Below are positions 34,819-42,853 of a stretch of DNA of 64,000 bases, piece after piece. Position numbers and translations under genes: made by a program. The DNA lies in NCBI GenBank assembly GCA_964454645.1, contig CAYVTM010000008.1:1-64000 (forward strand). Reading direction: 5' to 3'. Source of the DNA: CAYVTM01 sp964454645 (GTDB taxonomy: Bacteria; Bacteroidota; Bacteroidia; Sphingobacteriales; Sphingobacteriaceae). Within the stretch, counting starts at the first letter, position 1. The number at the start of each line of letters is the position of its first letter. The notes below the pieces were generated by a model, which did not search any database, had not been told where the DNA came from, and saw only the letters and a program-made list of their open reading frames with translations.

Positions 34819-35763
34819 CTAACTAGATTTGTTCTCAATCAAATTGCTCAACTCGTTTAAACTGTAATAACTGCCATTTGTATTCCTTCTATGTAACATT
34901 TTGTGACAATTAGAGCACACTAATGCTAAGTCTTCAATTCTGGTTATGCGCTTGCCATTTCCAGCTATTGGAGTAATATGATGGCATTCGATAAAACCAG
35001 TACCATGAGCCCCATAGATTAGTTGAAAATCAAATCTACAGACTTCACAAATCAATGTATTATTTAAAATTGCAATTTTCTTTTTCTGTGCTATGACGAT
35101 TGGGTCTCGTTCAAAATATTTATGTCTTCCGAGTTTATACTTTTCCTCGCCTTCTACGACACCCTCTATTTGCTCTGATAGAAACATTTCTTTTTGAATT
35201 TTATTAATCCGTTTTATCTGCTTGTCTGTTGATGAAAACAGATTCCAAAGAAATTTCTGTTTGTCATTTTTCGTAACGAATGTGTTTGATGGTTTAAATG
35301 GTTTAATAAGGTCGATATCGCATGTCCAGCCTCTATTAGGTTGCTGAAAATTTAATTGTGTCGGCTTTGGAATAGGATTAGAGTCTTTAGCCACTACAAC
35401 CATCTGTCTTTTATAGGGATGAGAACTACCATCATCAATTAAGTCATCATTGATTGGCGTTACAATATGTGTTAAATAAGTGTTGGGGGAAGCAATAGCC
35501 TTGTTTTTAATGGTTTGGAATAATAAAATTAGCTCATTTACATTAGGCTTTAGAGCACTAGTTTTTCCCATGTTGGCACGACCTCTGGCCCAGTTAAGGT
35601 AGAATATATCGCCAACTTCGACGTCCATATACGCCCATCCATTACCTCCTTCTCTCCTGACATTTTTAATCCAAAGAAGATCATCATATTCAAATCCTTC
35701 GTCTGAATTTTTCTTAGAAGCTTCCATATGAAAGTTTAGTTTTCTGAATATACTTAATGGCAC
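34819..35763 (-). CDS. HNH endonuclease with N-terminal sensor-like domain (314 aa)
   Basis: The C-terminal 80 residues hold a McrA-type HNH site: ICEVC, FIECHHITPI, DLALVCSNCHKMLHR (two C-x2-C pairs plus the H-H and N-C-H motif). The N-terminal 200 residues contain GWAYMDVEVGDIFYLNWARGR, reminiscent of a PUA/EVE-like modified-base reader, but unproven. Such fusions act as modification-dependent restriction enzymes. It pairs with the cyclase-like gene 12 bp downstream. Confidence 0.75.
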   Translation of the reverse strand: MPLSIFRKLNFHMEASKKNSDEGFEYDDLLWIKNVRREGGNGWAYMDVEVGDIFYLNWARGRANMGKTSALKPNVNELILLFQTIKNKAIASPNTYLTHIVTPINDDLIDDGSSHPYKRQMVVVAKDSNPIPKPTQLNFQQPNRGWTCDIDLIKPFKPSNTFVTKNDKQKFLWNLFSSTDKQIKRINKIQKEMFLSEQIEGVVEGEEKYKLGRHKYFERDPIVIAQKKKIAILNNTLICEVCRFDFQLIYGAHGTGFIECHHITPIAGNGKRITRIEDLALVCSNCHKMLHRRNTNGSYYSLNELSNLIENKSS

Positions 35764-35792
35764 AAATCTTTAATGATTTTAATTCGGTTTCT

Positions 35793-35812
35793 TTTACCAC
35801 CCCTTTACTAAA
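35793..35812 (+). repeat. Paired TTTACTAA motif, copy 5 (right island end)
   Basis: Boxes at 35793 (TTTACCAC) and 35804 (TTTACTAA), again 11 bp apart, 18 bp left of the tRNA terminator palindrome and 62 bp from the tRNA-Arg core. Confidence 0.6.
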
Positions 35813-35826
35813 TTGACTTCTCTAAT

Positions 35827-35891
35827 AACAAAAATGCCCTTCCGATATATCGGAAGGGCATTTTCTTTATTACTGTAGTGGCCCCGGCGGG
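35827..35891. repeat. Right island border (att-like), overlaps tRNA-Arg 3' end
   Basis: Direct repeat partner of 18-82: identical over 35827-35865 and 35874-35891, with 8 unlike bases between. The element end reconstitutes the tRNA 3' end here. Confidence 0.85.
35831..35864. terminator. tRNA-Arg(CCU) terminator, perfect 34-nt palindrome
   Basis: Same 34-nt palindrome as at 22-55, 14 bp downstream of the tRNA 3' end on the minus strand, with T-run. Confidence 0.85.
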
Positions 35892-35950
35892 AATCGAACC
35901 CACATCAAATGTTTAGGAAACATCTATTCTATCCGTTGAACTACGGCGCC
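35879..35950 (-). tRNA. tRNA-Arg (anticodon CCU)
   Basis: A 72-nt cloverleaf: D arm GTTC/GAAT, anticodon stem GATGT/ACATT with loop TTCCTAA, T arm GTGGG/CCCGC with loop TTCGATT, discriminator A. The acceptor stem GGCGCCG/CGGGGCC has a G4-G69 mismatch. The gene is the integration target of the island; CCA is not encoded. Confidence 0.9.
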
Positions 35951-36023
35951 GTTGAATAAATATAAACGGATGCAAAAATTCTATCAACACACAAACCCAT
36001 TATCATATCAGCAAAACCAAATG

Positions 36024-36095
36024 TGACCCCTACAGGAATCGAACCTGTACCATGAGAACCGGAATCTCATATTCTATCCATTAAACTAAGGAGTC
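36024..36095 (-). tRNA. tRNA-Arg (anticodon CCG)
   Basis: A 72-nt cloverleaf with acceptor GACTCCT/AGGGGTC, D arm GTTT/GAAT, anticodon stem TGAGA/TCTCA with loop TTCCGGT, T arm ACAGG/CCTGT with loop TTCGATT, discriminator A. Upstream of, and on the same strand as, the CCU tRNA-Arg. Confidence 0.9.
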
Positions 36096-36109
36096 GAAAA
36101 AGAAAAATA

Positions 36110-38143
36110 CTATCGAACGCCTGATCCGTTAGTTACTTTTGGCGTAGGATGCACAAAAGCCAGGCTCCCATCAGCATTCGCCGCCATCAATATCATTCCC
36201 TGCGATTGTATCCCCTTGATTTCTCTTGGCGCCAAATTTACTAAAATACTTACTTGTTGCCCGATAATTTTTTCGGGCTCGTAGTATTCCGCTATTCCCG
36301 AAACGACTGTACGAACATCGATTCCTGTATCAACACTCAGCTTTAGTAATTTTTTGGTCTTCGCTACTTTCTCTGCCGCTACGATCGTTCCTACCCGAAT
36401 ATCCATCTTACTGAAATCTTCGAAGGAAATATTTTCCTTTGCAGCTTCTGCGCTCGCTGCAACATTCTCATTTTGTTTTCTGCTCGCTTCCAATTTTTGC
36501 AATTGTTTTTCGATGGCTTCGTCCTCAATTTTATCAAACAACAATCCGGGCTCCGATAGTGTGTGCCCTGTTTTTAACAATTCGGCGGAACCGGCATCCT
36601 CCCAGCTTGCTCCCGAAAAATTCAGCATTGCCGACAAACGTCCGGATGTGAACGGAAGAAAGGCTTCCGATAAAATGGCAAGGTTTGCGGCAATCTGCAA
36701 ACCGGTATTTAATATCGTTTTAACTCTTGCCTCATCGGTTTTTATCAGCTTCCAGGGTTCGGTATCTGCCAGGTATTTATTTCCCAAACGGGCTAAGCTC
36801 ATCAATTCGGAGAGGGCTTCGCGAAAACGAAAGGCCTCAATAGAAGCGGCTATTTTTTCGGGGAATAATTTTAGTTCTCCGATCACGTCCTCATCATATC
36901 CGCTCAGCTCTCCCCGCTCCTGAACTTTCCCTTCAAAATATTTCTGACTCAGCACCATCACCCTGTTTACAAAATTACCAAAAATCGCCACAAGCTCGTT
37001 ATTGTTTCTTGCCTGAAAATCTTTCCATGTAAAATCATTGTCCTTGGTTTCCGGAGCATTGGCACAAAGGGTATATCGCAAAATATCCTGCTTATCTTTA
37101 AACTCCTCCAAATACTCATGCAACCATACCGCCCAGTTGCGCGAGGTGGAAATTTTGTCGCCTTCTAAATTTAAAAATTCATTTGCCGGAACATTATCGG
37201 GTAAAATATAATCACCATGAGCCATTAAAATTCCCGGAAAGATGATGCAATGAAAAACGATATTATCTTTCCCGATAAAATGGATCAGGCGCGTGTCTTT
37301 ATCTTTCCAATATTTCTCCCAGTCGGGAGTTAGTTCTTTCGTTGCAGAAATATACCCGATGGGCGCATCGAACCAAACGTACAAAACTTTTCCTTCGGCA
37401 TCTTTCAGAGGAACTTTGACACCCCAGTCCAGATCGCGTGTCATTGCACGTGGCTGTAGGCCCTGGTTTAACCACGACTTACATTGCCCGAAAACATTGG
37501 CTTTCCATTCTTTGTGCGAATCGACATATTTTTCGATATCCGCTTGCATGCTATCGAGCGGAAGAAACCAGTTTTTTGTTTTCTTCATCACCGGCGCTTC
37601 TCCGCTAAGTGTAGAGCGGGGATTAATTAAATCGGTGGGATTTAACGTAGAGCCGCATTTTTCGCATTGGTCGCCGTAGGCATTTTCATTCGAACATACC
37701 GGACAAGTTCCTATAATATATCGATCGGCTAAAAACTGGTTTGCTTTTTCGTCGAAGTATTGTTCATTTATTTCTTCTTTAAAAATTCCTTTGCTGTATA
37801 AATTCAGAAAAAAGTCCGAAGCGGTTTCATGGTGGATTTTGTTGGATGTCCGGGAATAAATATCGAAAGAGATTCCAAATTGTTTAAAAGAATCCCCCAT
37901 CATTTTATGGTATTTATCTACCACCCCCTGCGGACTCACTCCTTCTTTTTTTGCTTTTATGGTAATGGCTACACCATGCTCATCCGATCCGCAAATAAAT
38001 TTCACATCTCTTTTTCTTGCACGAAGATAACGCACGTAAATATCCGCAGGCAGATAACATCCCGCCAAATGACCGATATGTACCGGACCATTTGCATAAG
38101 GCAATGCGGCTGTAACGGTATATCGCTTAAATTCCTTTTTCAA
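36110..38143 (-). CDS. metG: Methionyl-tRNA synthetase
   Basis: 677 aa class I synthetase charging tRNA-Met. The HIGH motif is in NGPVHIGHLAG near residue 21, the zinc knuckle is CPVCSNE ... DQCEKCG (about 146-165), and the KMSKS equivalent is DKISTSRNW near 334. The C-terminus (about 573-677) is a tRNA-binding OB fold (FSKMDIRVGTIVAAE). Full length, cytosolic. It lies 14 bp downstream of the tRNA-Arg(CCG) gene. Confidence 0.97.
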   Translation of the reverse strand: MKKEFKRYTVTAALPYANGPVHIGHLAGCYLPADIYVRYLRARKRDVKFICGSDEHGVAITIKAKKEGVSPQGVVDKYHKMMGDSFKQFGISFDIYSRTSNKIHHETASDFFLNLYSKGIFKEEINEQYFDEKANQFLADRYIIGTCPVCSNENAYGDQCEKCGSTLNPTDLINPRSTLSGEAPVMKKTKNWFLPLDSMQADIEKYVDSHKEWKANVFGQCKSWLNQGLQPRAMTRDLDWGVKVPLKDAEGKVLYVWFDAPIGYISATKELTPDWEKYWKDKDTRLIHFIGKDNIVFHCIIFPGILMAHGDYILPDNVPANEFLNLEGDKISTSRNWAVWLHEYLEEFKDKQDILRYTLCANAPETKDNDFTWKDFQARNNNELVAIFGNFVNRVMVLSQKYFEGKVQERGELSGYDEDVIGELKLFPEKIAASIEAFRFREALSELMSLARLGNKYLADTEPWKLIKTDEARVKTILNTGLQIAANLAILSEAFLPFTSGRLSAMLNFSGASWEDAGSAELLKTGHTLSEPGLLFDKIEDEAIEKQLQKLEASRKQNENVAASAEAAKENISFEDFSKMDIRVGTIVAAEKVAKTKKLLKLSVDTGIDVRTVVSGIAEYYEPEKIIGQQVSILVNLAPREIKGIQSQGMILMAANADGSLAFVHPTPKVTNGSGVR

Positions 38144-38194
38144 AACGCTGCTTTAAGATTTTATTTTTAATTTGCCAAAGATAATGCTAATCAC

Positions 38195-39103
38195 ATGAAA
38201 GTCCCATCGTATTTAAAAAAAGGTGATAAAATCGCTCTCATCAGCACAGCCCGAAAAATTGATGAAGGCAGGCTGATGCCCGGCATCGAGCTGTTAAGAA
38301 ATCGGGGACTAAAGGTTATTATCGGTAAAAGCATTGGCTCGGAAGATCATCAATATGCCGGCAATGATGCTCTTCGTTCCGAAGATTTTCAACATCAGCT
38401 TGATGACCCGGATGTTAAAGCCATTTTGTGTGCCAGAGGAGGCTATGGCTCGATGCGCATCCTGGATTCAATCGATTTCGAAAAGTTTCGCTCAAATCCC
38501 AAATGGATCTGCGGCTTCAGCGATGCAACAACTATTCATATTCATCTTCAGCAAGTACTTCAAATCGCCAGCATTCATTCCAACATGCCCGGCCTTTTTC
38601 CTGAATCTCCGGAAGGGCATAGTAGTACAGAAACTTTATGCGGAGCTTTATTCGGAGAAGACCTGATATACACATACAAGCATCAGCATTTTTATAAAGC
38701 CGGGAATTGCGAAGGAATTGTGGTCGGAGGAAATCTCTCTTTGATTTATGCTTTGCAGGGAAGCGTCTCGGATCTCGATACTTCCGGAAAAATTTTATTC
38801 ATTGAAGATCTCGACGAATATTTATATCATATCGACCGCATGATGTTAAGCCTGGATCGCGCAGGAAAATTAAAGAAATTAAAAGGGCTTATTGTCGGTG
38901 GCATGACCTCGATGAAAGACAATGCCGTTCCTTTCGGAAAGAATGCAGAAGAAATTATCTGGGAGTATGCGTCAAAATATAACTATCCGGTATGTTTCGA
39001 TTTTCCGGCCGGCCATATCGACGATAATCGTTCCATACGCCTGGGAACCCGGGCTACACTGGAAATTGACGATGCCGGTATCCGTTTTATACAAAAAGCC
39101 TGA
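38195..39103 (+). CDS. ldcA: LD-carboxypeptidase (S66 family)
   Basis: 302 aa. The nucleophile Ser lies in ARGGYGSMRILD (residues about 89-100), with IEDLDEYLYHIDRM for the Glu and FPAGHIDDN for the His. It removes terminal D-Ala from tetrapeptides in murein recycling. Divergent from metG with 51 bp between. This copy has no signal peptide, as is normal for LdcA. Confidence 0.92.
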   Translation: MKVPSYLKKGDKIALISTARKIDEGRLMPGIELLRNRGLKVIIGKSIGSEDHQYAGNDALRSEDFQHQLDDPDVKAILCARGGYGSMRILDSIDFEKFRSNPKWICGFSDATTIHIHLQQVLQIASIHSNMPGLFPESPEGHSSTETLCGALFGEDLIYTYKHQHFYKAGNCEGIVVGGNLSLIYALQGSVSDLDTSGKILFIEDLDEYLYHIDRMMLSLDRAGKLKKLKGLIVGGMTSMKDNAVPFGKNAEEIIWEYASKYNYPVCFDFPAGHIDDNRSIRLGTRATLEIDDAGIRFIQKA

Positions 39104-39121
39104 AGAATATTTCAGCTGAAA

Positions 39122-39526
39122 TTATTTTTTATCGATGCTGTATTTCCCCGGACCGATAAACATCAACCCTAAAAAAACCACGCCCATTTTAATCGCATGT
39201 GCTGCTTCCATAATTCCCTGCCCTTTGTAGATGTGTGAAAGAGAAGCAATGGTCATGGTGCAAAGTAAAAAGAAACAGGCCGGACGAAAAGCAACTCCGA
39301 GAATCAAAAGTATCGCCCCTGCAAATTCCGATAAAGCAGCGAGCAATCCCCAGGCTACCGGAAAAAAATCGATTCCCAGGTAAGCCATATTATTACCCAG
39401 GCTTTCCCAGCGGCTTACACCGCCGATAATTTTAGGATAGCCATGAAGGATATACATAATTCCTAAACCGATACGCATCAGGAGCAGGGCTGTGTTTTTA
39501 TAATTTCCGAGTGAAGAAAGAATCAT
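39122..39526 (-). CDS. DoxX family membrane protein
   Basis: 134 aa with four hydrophobic helices and the DoxX landmarks LLLMRIGLGIMYILHGYPKI and VAFRPACFFLL. DoxX proteins are small inner-membrane proteins linked to quinone or redox stress; exact role unknown. Convergent with ldcA (18 bp). Confidence 0.85.
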   Translation of the reverse strand: MILSSLGNYKNTALLLMRIGLGIMYILHGYPKIIGGVSRWESLGNNMAYLGIDFFPVAWGLLAALSEFAGAILLILGVAFRPACFFLLCTMTIASLSHIYKGQGIMEAAHAIKMGVVFLGLMFIGPGKYSIDKK

Positions 39527-39670
39527 AGGTTTTAAGGTGTGGCCGGCCGGGCCGGATTTACTTTTTATTTTTGCGTCAACATACGAGCCGGTAGCATTGA
39601 AAATCCCATCGGTCTGAAAATTTCGACTGTACTGTTAGGGGTTTTTGTACGTTGGTAATTACTTTTTGTT

Positions 39671-40741
39671 TCATTGATAAATAGCTCCGCCGCAGCTATC
39701 ACGTGAAGCACCTGTTACCGAGCTTAAACAATTTACCTCATTACGTAATCGCAGCACACCTAAGAAAGCAAAGATTAATGCCTCCTTAAATTCAATAAGA
39801 GTTGTTTCGGGAATAATAAATTCATGTTTCGAATAATGCCGGATGCGTTCCATCAGATAGGTATTATGAGTGCCACCGCCACTTACCAGAATTTTTAATT
39901 TCTGTTGATGATTGTCATTGATGCCTTCACAATCCCTGGCAATTTGTTTTGCCGTATGTTCGGTACAGGTTGCGATCGTATCCGGCAGATTGATTTTATA
40001 TTTTTTAATCAATGGAAACACTTTTTGTACAATCCACTCTTTCCCAAGTGATTTAGGAAAGCTAAAACTGTAATAATCGAGCTGATCAAGTTCCGATAAA
40101 AGTTCCGGATGCACTTGTCCTGAGCGGGCAATATTGCCATCTTTATCATAATCTTTAGCTAAATCGCGTGCATAATGATTTAACAAGATATTTGCAGGGG
40201 CAATATCAAAAGCCAGGCGACTATTATTCTTTTCGAAAGAGATATTGGCAATACCACCGATATTTAAACAGGCATCGTATTCGGAAAACAATAGACGATC
40301 TCCGACAGGGACCAGGGGAGCACCTTGTCCACCCAGTGCAATATCCACTGTTCTGAAATCACAAATGGTCTGAATGCCGGTAAGAGCAGCAATAACAGAA
40401 CCCTTTCCGATCTGTAAGCTTAATTTGTTTTCGGTTTGGTGAAAGATGGTATGGCCATGCGATGCAATAAAATCGGGCTTTAAGCTATGCTCATGAATAA
40501 ATTTATTCAGCTCTCCGGCAAAATATTCTGATAAATGCACATCAAACAATGCCAGCTCTTCTGCCGAATAGTTTTCGGCATTCAACAGTTTACTTTTACG
40601 GGAATGATCATAAAGAACACAACGGGTGTGCTTAATCTGAAAAGACCATCTGTTTTTTTCAAGCTTAAATTCACAATAAGCCATATCCAGACCATCGAGC
40701 GAAGTACCCGACATCAGGCCAATACCCTTATAGGATTCCAT
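39671..40741 (-). CDS. anmK: Anhydro-N-acetylmuramic acid kinase
   Basis: 356 aa. N-terminal SGTSLDGLDMAYCEF and ASHGHTIFHQ, NIGGIANISF and VSGGGTHN place it in the AnmK sugar-kinase family, which phosphorylates 1,6-anhydroMurNAc while opening its ring. Together with ldcA nearby it points to murein recycling. Cytosolic, full length. Confidence 0.93.
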   Translation of the reverse strand: MESYKGIGLMSGTSLDGLDMAYCEFKLEKNRWSFQIKHTRCVLYDHSRKSKLLNAENYSAEELALFDVHLSEYFAGELNKFIHEHSLKPDFIASHGHTIFHQTENKLSLQIGKGSVIAALTGIQTICDFRTVDIALGGQGAPLVPVGDRLLFSEYDACLNIGGIANISFEKNNSRLAFDIAPANILLNHYARDLAKDYDKDGNIARSGQVHPELLSELDQLDYYSFSFPKSLGKEWIVQKVFPLIKKYKINLPDTIATCTEHTAKQIARDCEGINDNHQQKLKILVSGGGTHNTYLMERIRHYSKHEFIIPETTLIEFKEALIFAFLGVLRLRNEVNCLSSVTGASRDSCGGAIYQ

Positions 40742-40866
40742 CCTTTAAATTTAGGAAAGAGCAGCGGAATAAAAAATTAATTGAGGAATAATTTACCTGG
40801 AACATACCTATGCATATTAATATCTATAATGCCCGTATAAAATGGTTATTCATAATAGGCAGGTAT

Positions 40867-40910
40867 AATACGAACAAAGTCTCACCGTATGATGAGACTT
40901 TGTTCGTATT
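40867..40910. terminator. 18-bp-arm hairpin terminator
   Basis: Arms at 40867-40884 and 40893-40910 are perfectly complementary across 8 bases (core GAACAAAGTCTCA). It lies 15 bp after the stop of the T9SS gene on the minus strand. AT-rich arm ends can serve as a T-run. Confidence 0.75.
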
Positions 40911-40925
40911 TCTAAAAAAAAGAAA

Positions 40926-42320
40926 TTATCGGATGGCTACACGCTGAGCAGCTTTCTTTCCGTTGTAGTTTAATTCTACCAGGTATAAACCTTTCGAAAT
41001 ATTTGAAAGATCTATAGAGGTTAACAATAAACTTTGAGTAGGGTAGGTTTCTTCAAAAACGATTCTTCCTGTCATATCATACACACGTACATTTGAAGTA
41101 CCTTCCACATTCGCACGGATATAGAATGTTCCTTCGGACGGATTTGGATATACACGTAAAGCATTTTGATCTGCTTTCGTAAATCCTATATCCGTAGTTG
41201 TTGTATCCGGCTGACGTACAGAACCCCATTTAAAAATACCACCTACTGTAGAACTGGTGTTAAATCCACCTGACCAACCGTTGTCGATATCGTTAAACTG
41301 GATTGAAGTATGTTGAATTTTATCAATATAAATCCAGGTTGCACCCCCATCTTCGGTATATGCAGAACCCAATCCACCCGTATTAAAATTTGCAGAAGTT
41401 ACAAACCAGGTATCGGTTGTTCCTTTTACATACGCAATAGCATTACGGTTGAAAATGCCTGCTGAAGAAGAATCTCTTTCGGTTGTCCAGGTAATACCCC
41501 CATCGGTAGTTGCAATAATTGCATCCACCGCATTAGCAGTATTAAGGAGAATTGCTTTTCCGTTCATTTTATCTTTGAAAGCCAACGAAGGTATGAATGT
41601 AGTAGCAGTGCTGTCATAAGGAGTTGATCCAATATCCCAGGTTAAGCCTAAATCGTGGCTTACCAACATACGTCCATAGTTTGTAGAATACCAGATCGAG
41701 CTGTCAAACGCAGTAAAATAACCTACCGTACCATATTCATCAGCTGCAATCGGAGCTGCAATATTTGCTTGTGGGATTCTGGTCCAGCTTGCACCTGCAT
41801 TATCAGTTGTATAACCTTCAAAATAACCACCTTCCGGGTCACCTATGGCAACGCCGTTCATAGCATCGAAGAAATGCACAACATTAATAAAAGACGCATT
41901 GGCAGTAAAAGTCCCCGCGGAAACTTTCGCCCAGGTAGCACCACCGTCGGTAGTTTTATATACACCCTGAGTTGCAATACCCGATGCAGAGCCCGGATAT
42001 ACCGATGCATAAGCAGTGTCTTTATCTATTGCCGAGATATTCGCTAAACCGTGTGAAGCGATTAAGCCTGTGGCATTAACTTTCCCCGGTAACCAGGTTG
42101 CGCCGCCATCGGTAGTAACTGTATAATCTCTGATGGTTGCGCCGCCTCCGGAACCATCGTAGGCAACAGCCCAAACAACATTAGAGTCAACAACATCAAA
42201 GTCGTTAATTCCTCTGCTTGCTGCTGCAAATCCTGAATTTTGCACATGCCATGCTTGCTGAGCGTTCGCTGCAAATGCTGTTAATGCGCATACAGATAGT
42301 AATAGTAGTTTTCTTTTCAT
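40926..42320 (-). CDS. Secreted BNR/Asp-box repeat protein with T9SS sorting domain (464 aa)
   Basis: Signal peptide MKRKLLLLSVCALTAFAANA. It has repeated Asp-box/BNR units (TTDGGATW, TTDNAGASW, VSHDLGLTW, TTDGGITW, TEDGGATW), so it forms a beta-propeller. The last 80 residues (RVYPNPSEGTFYIR ... AAQRVAIR) are a T9SS type A sorting domain. Exported to the surface or medium. A TACATTTG box lies upstream near 42404-42411 on the minus strand as a possible -7 element. Confidence 0.88.
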   Translation of the reverse strand: MKRKLLLLSVCALTAFAANAQQAWHVQNSGFAAASRGINDFDVVDSNVVWAVAYDGSGGGATIRDYTVTTDGGATWLPGKVNATGLIASHGLANISAIDKDTAYASVYPGSASGIATQGVYKTTDGGATWAKVSAGTFTANASFINVVHFFDAMNGVAIGDPEGGYFEGYTTDNAGASWTRIPQANIAAPIAADEYGTVGYFTAFDSSIWYSTNYGRMLVSHDLGLTWDIGSTPYDSTATTFIPSLAFKDKMNGKAILLNTANAVDAIIATTDGGITWTTERDSSSAGIFNRNAIAYVKGTTDTWFVTSANFNTGGLGSAYTEDGGATWIYIDKIQHTSIQFNDIDNGWSGGFNTSSTVGGIFKWGSVRQPDTTTTDIGFTKADQNALRVYPNPSEGTFYIRANVEGTSNVRVYDMTGRIVFEETYPTQSLLLTSIDLSNISKGLYLVELNYNGKKAAQRVAIR

Positions 42321-42441
42321 AATAATGTAATGTCTAAATAATTAAGATTTCGAATATAAATAAAAATCATTGAATCGGTCTTTTTTTACGACACAAATCG
42401 TTCCAAATGTAACAAAATTGCTAAAAATAAAAATATTATAG

Positions 42442-42482
42442 TACTATGTATTGCATAGTATTATAATTTACATATATCTTTG
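42442..42482 (+). promoter_or_regulatory. PadR promoter with overlapping palindrome
   Basis: The palindrome TACTATG-TATTG-CATAGTA (42442-42460) contains a TTG (42451-42453), 21 bp from TATCTTTG (42475-42482), which fits the TTG/TAnnTTTG promoter of Bacteroidota. The PadR start codon is at 42487, so the transcript is probably leaderless or nearly so. Repressor binding to the palindrome would block the -33 box. Confidence 0.65.
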
Positions 42483-42486
42483 TATC

Positions 42487-42846
42487 ATGATAGTAGAAAA
42501 TACACAAGTTCAGATGAGAAAGGGGATTCTCGAGTACTGCATCCTCTCCATCATATCGCATGGTGAGATCTATGCCTCTGACATTATCGAAGAATTACGG
42601 AAAGCACGCCTTCTGGTAGTTGAAGGGACTTTATACCCTTTATTAACCCGCTTAAAAAACAATGGGTTGCTAAGCTACAACTGGATAGAATCAACCGCAG
42701 GGCCGCCCCGCAAGTATTATCAGTTAACACCTGCCGGGGAAGCAGTACTCAAAGAATTACACAAAACATGGGCAGATCTGGAATATGCGGTAACCGCGGT
42801 ACAGTCGCTCCATAAAAATAAAGAATCATCAGAAGACAAAAAATAA
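42487..42846 (+). CDS. PadR family transcriptional regulator (119 aa)
   Basis: A winged helix of PadR type: MRKGILEYCILSIIS, YASDIIEEL, GTLYPLLTRLKNNGLLSYNW, GPPRKYYQLTPAG. The ATG at 42487 gives the family's usual N-terminus (VENTQVQMRKG). It precedes and probably controls the PspC-domain gene 7 bp downstream, as in many Bacteroidota. Confidence 0.93.
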   Translation: MIVENTQVQMRKGILEYCILSIISHGEIYASDIIEELRKARLLVVEGTLYPLLTRLKNNGLLSYNWIESTAGPPRKYYQLTPAGEAVLKELHKTWADLEYAVTAVQSLHKNKESSEDKK

Positions 42847-42853
42847 AAAACCA

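Noticed and set aside
209..35812. CRISPR array from the repeated TTTACTAA motif
   Set aside because: Copies are kilobases apart and separated by genes; there is no repeat-spacer pattern and no cas gene.
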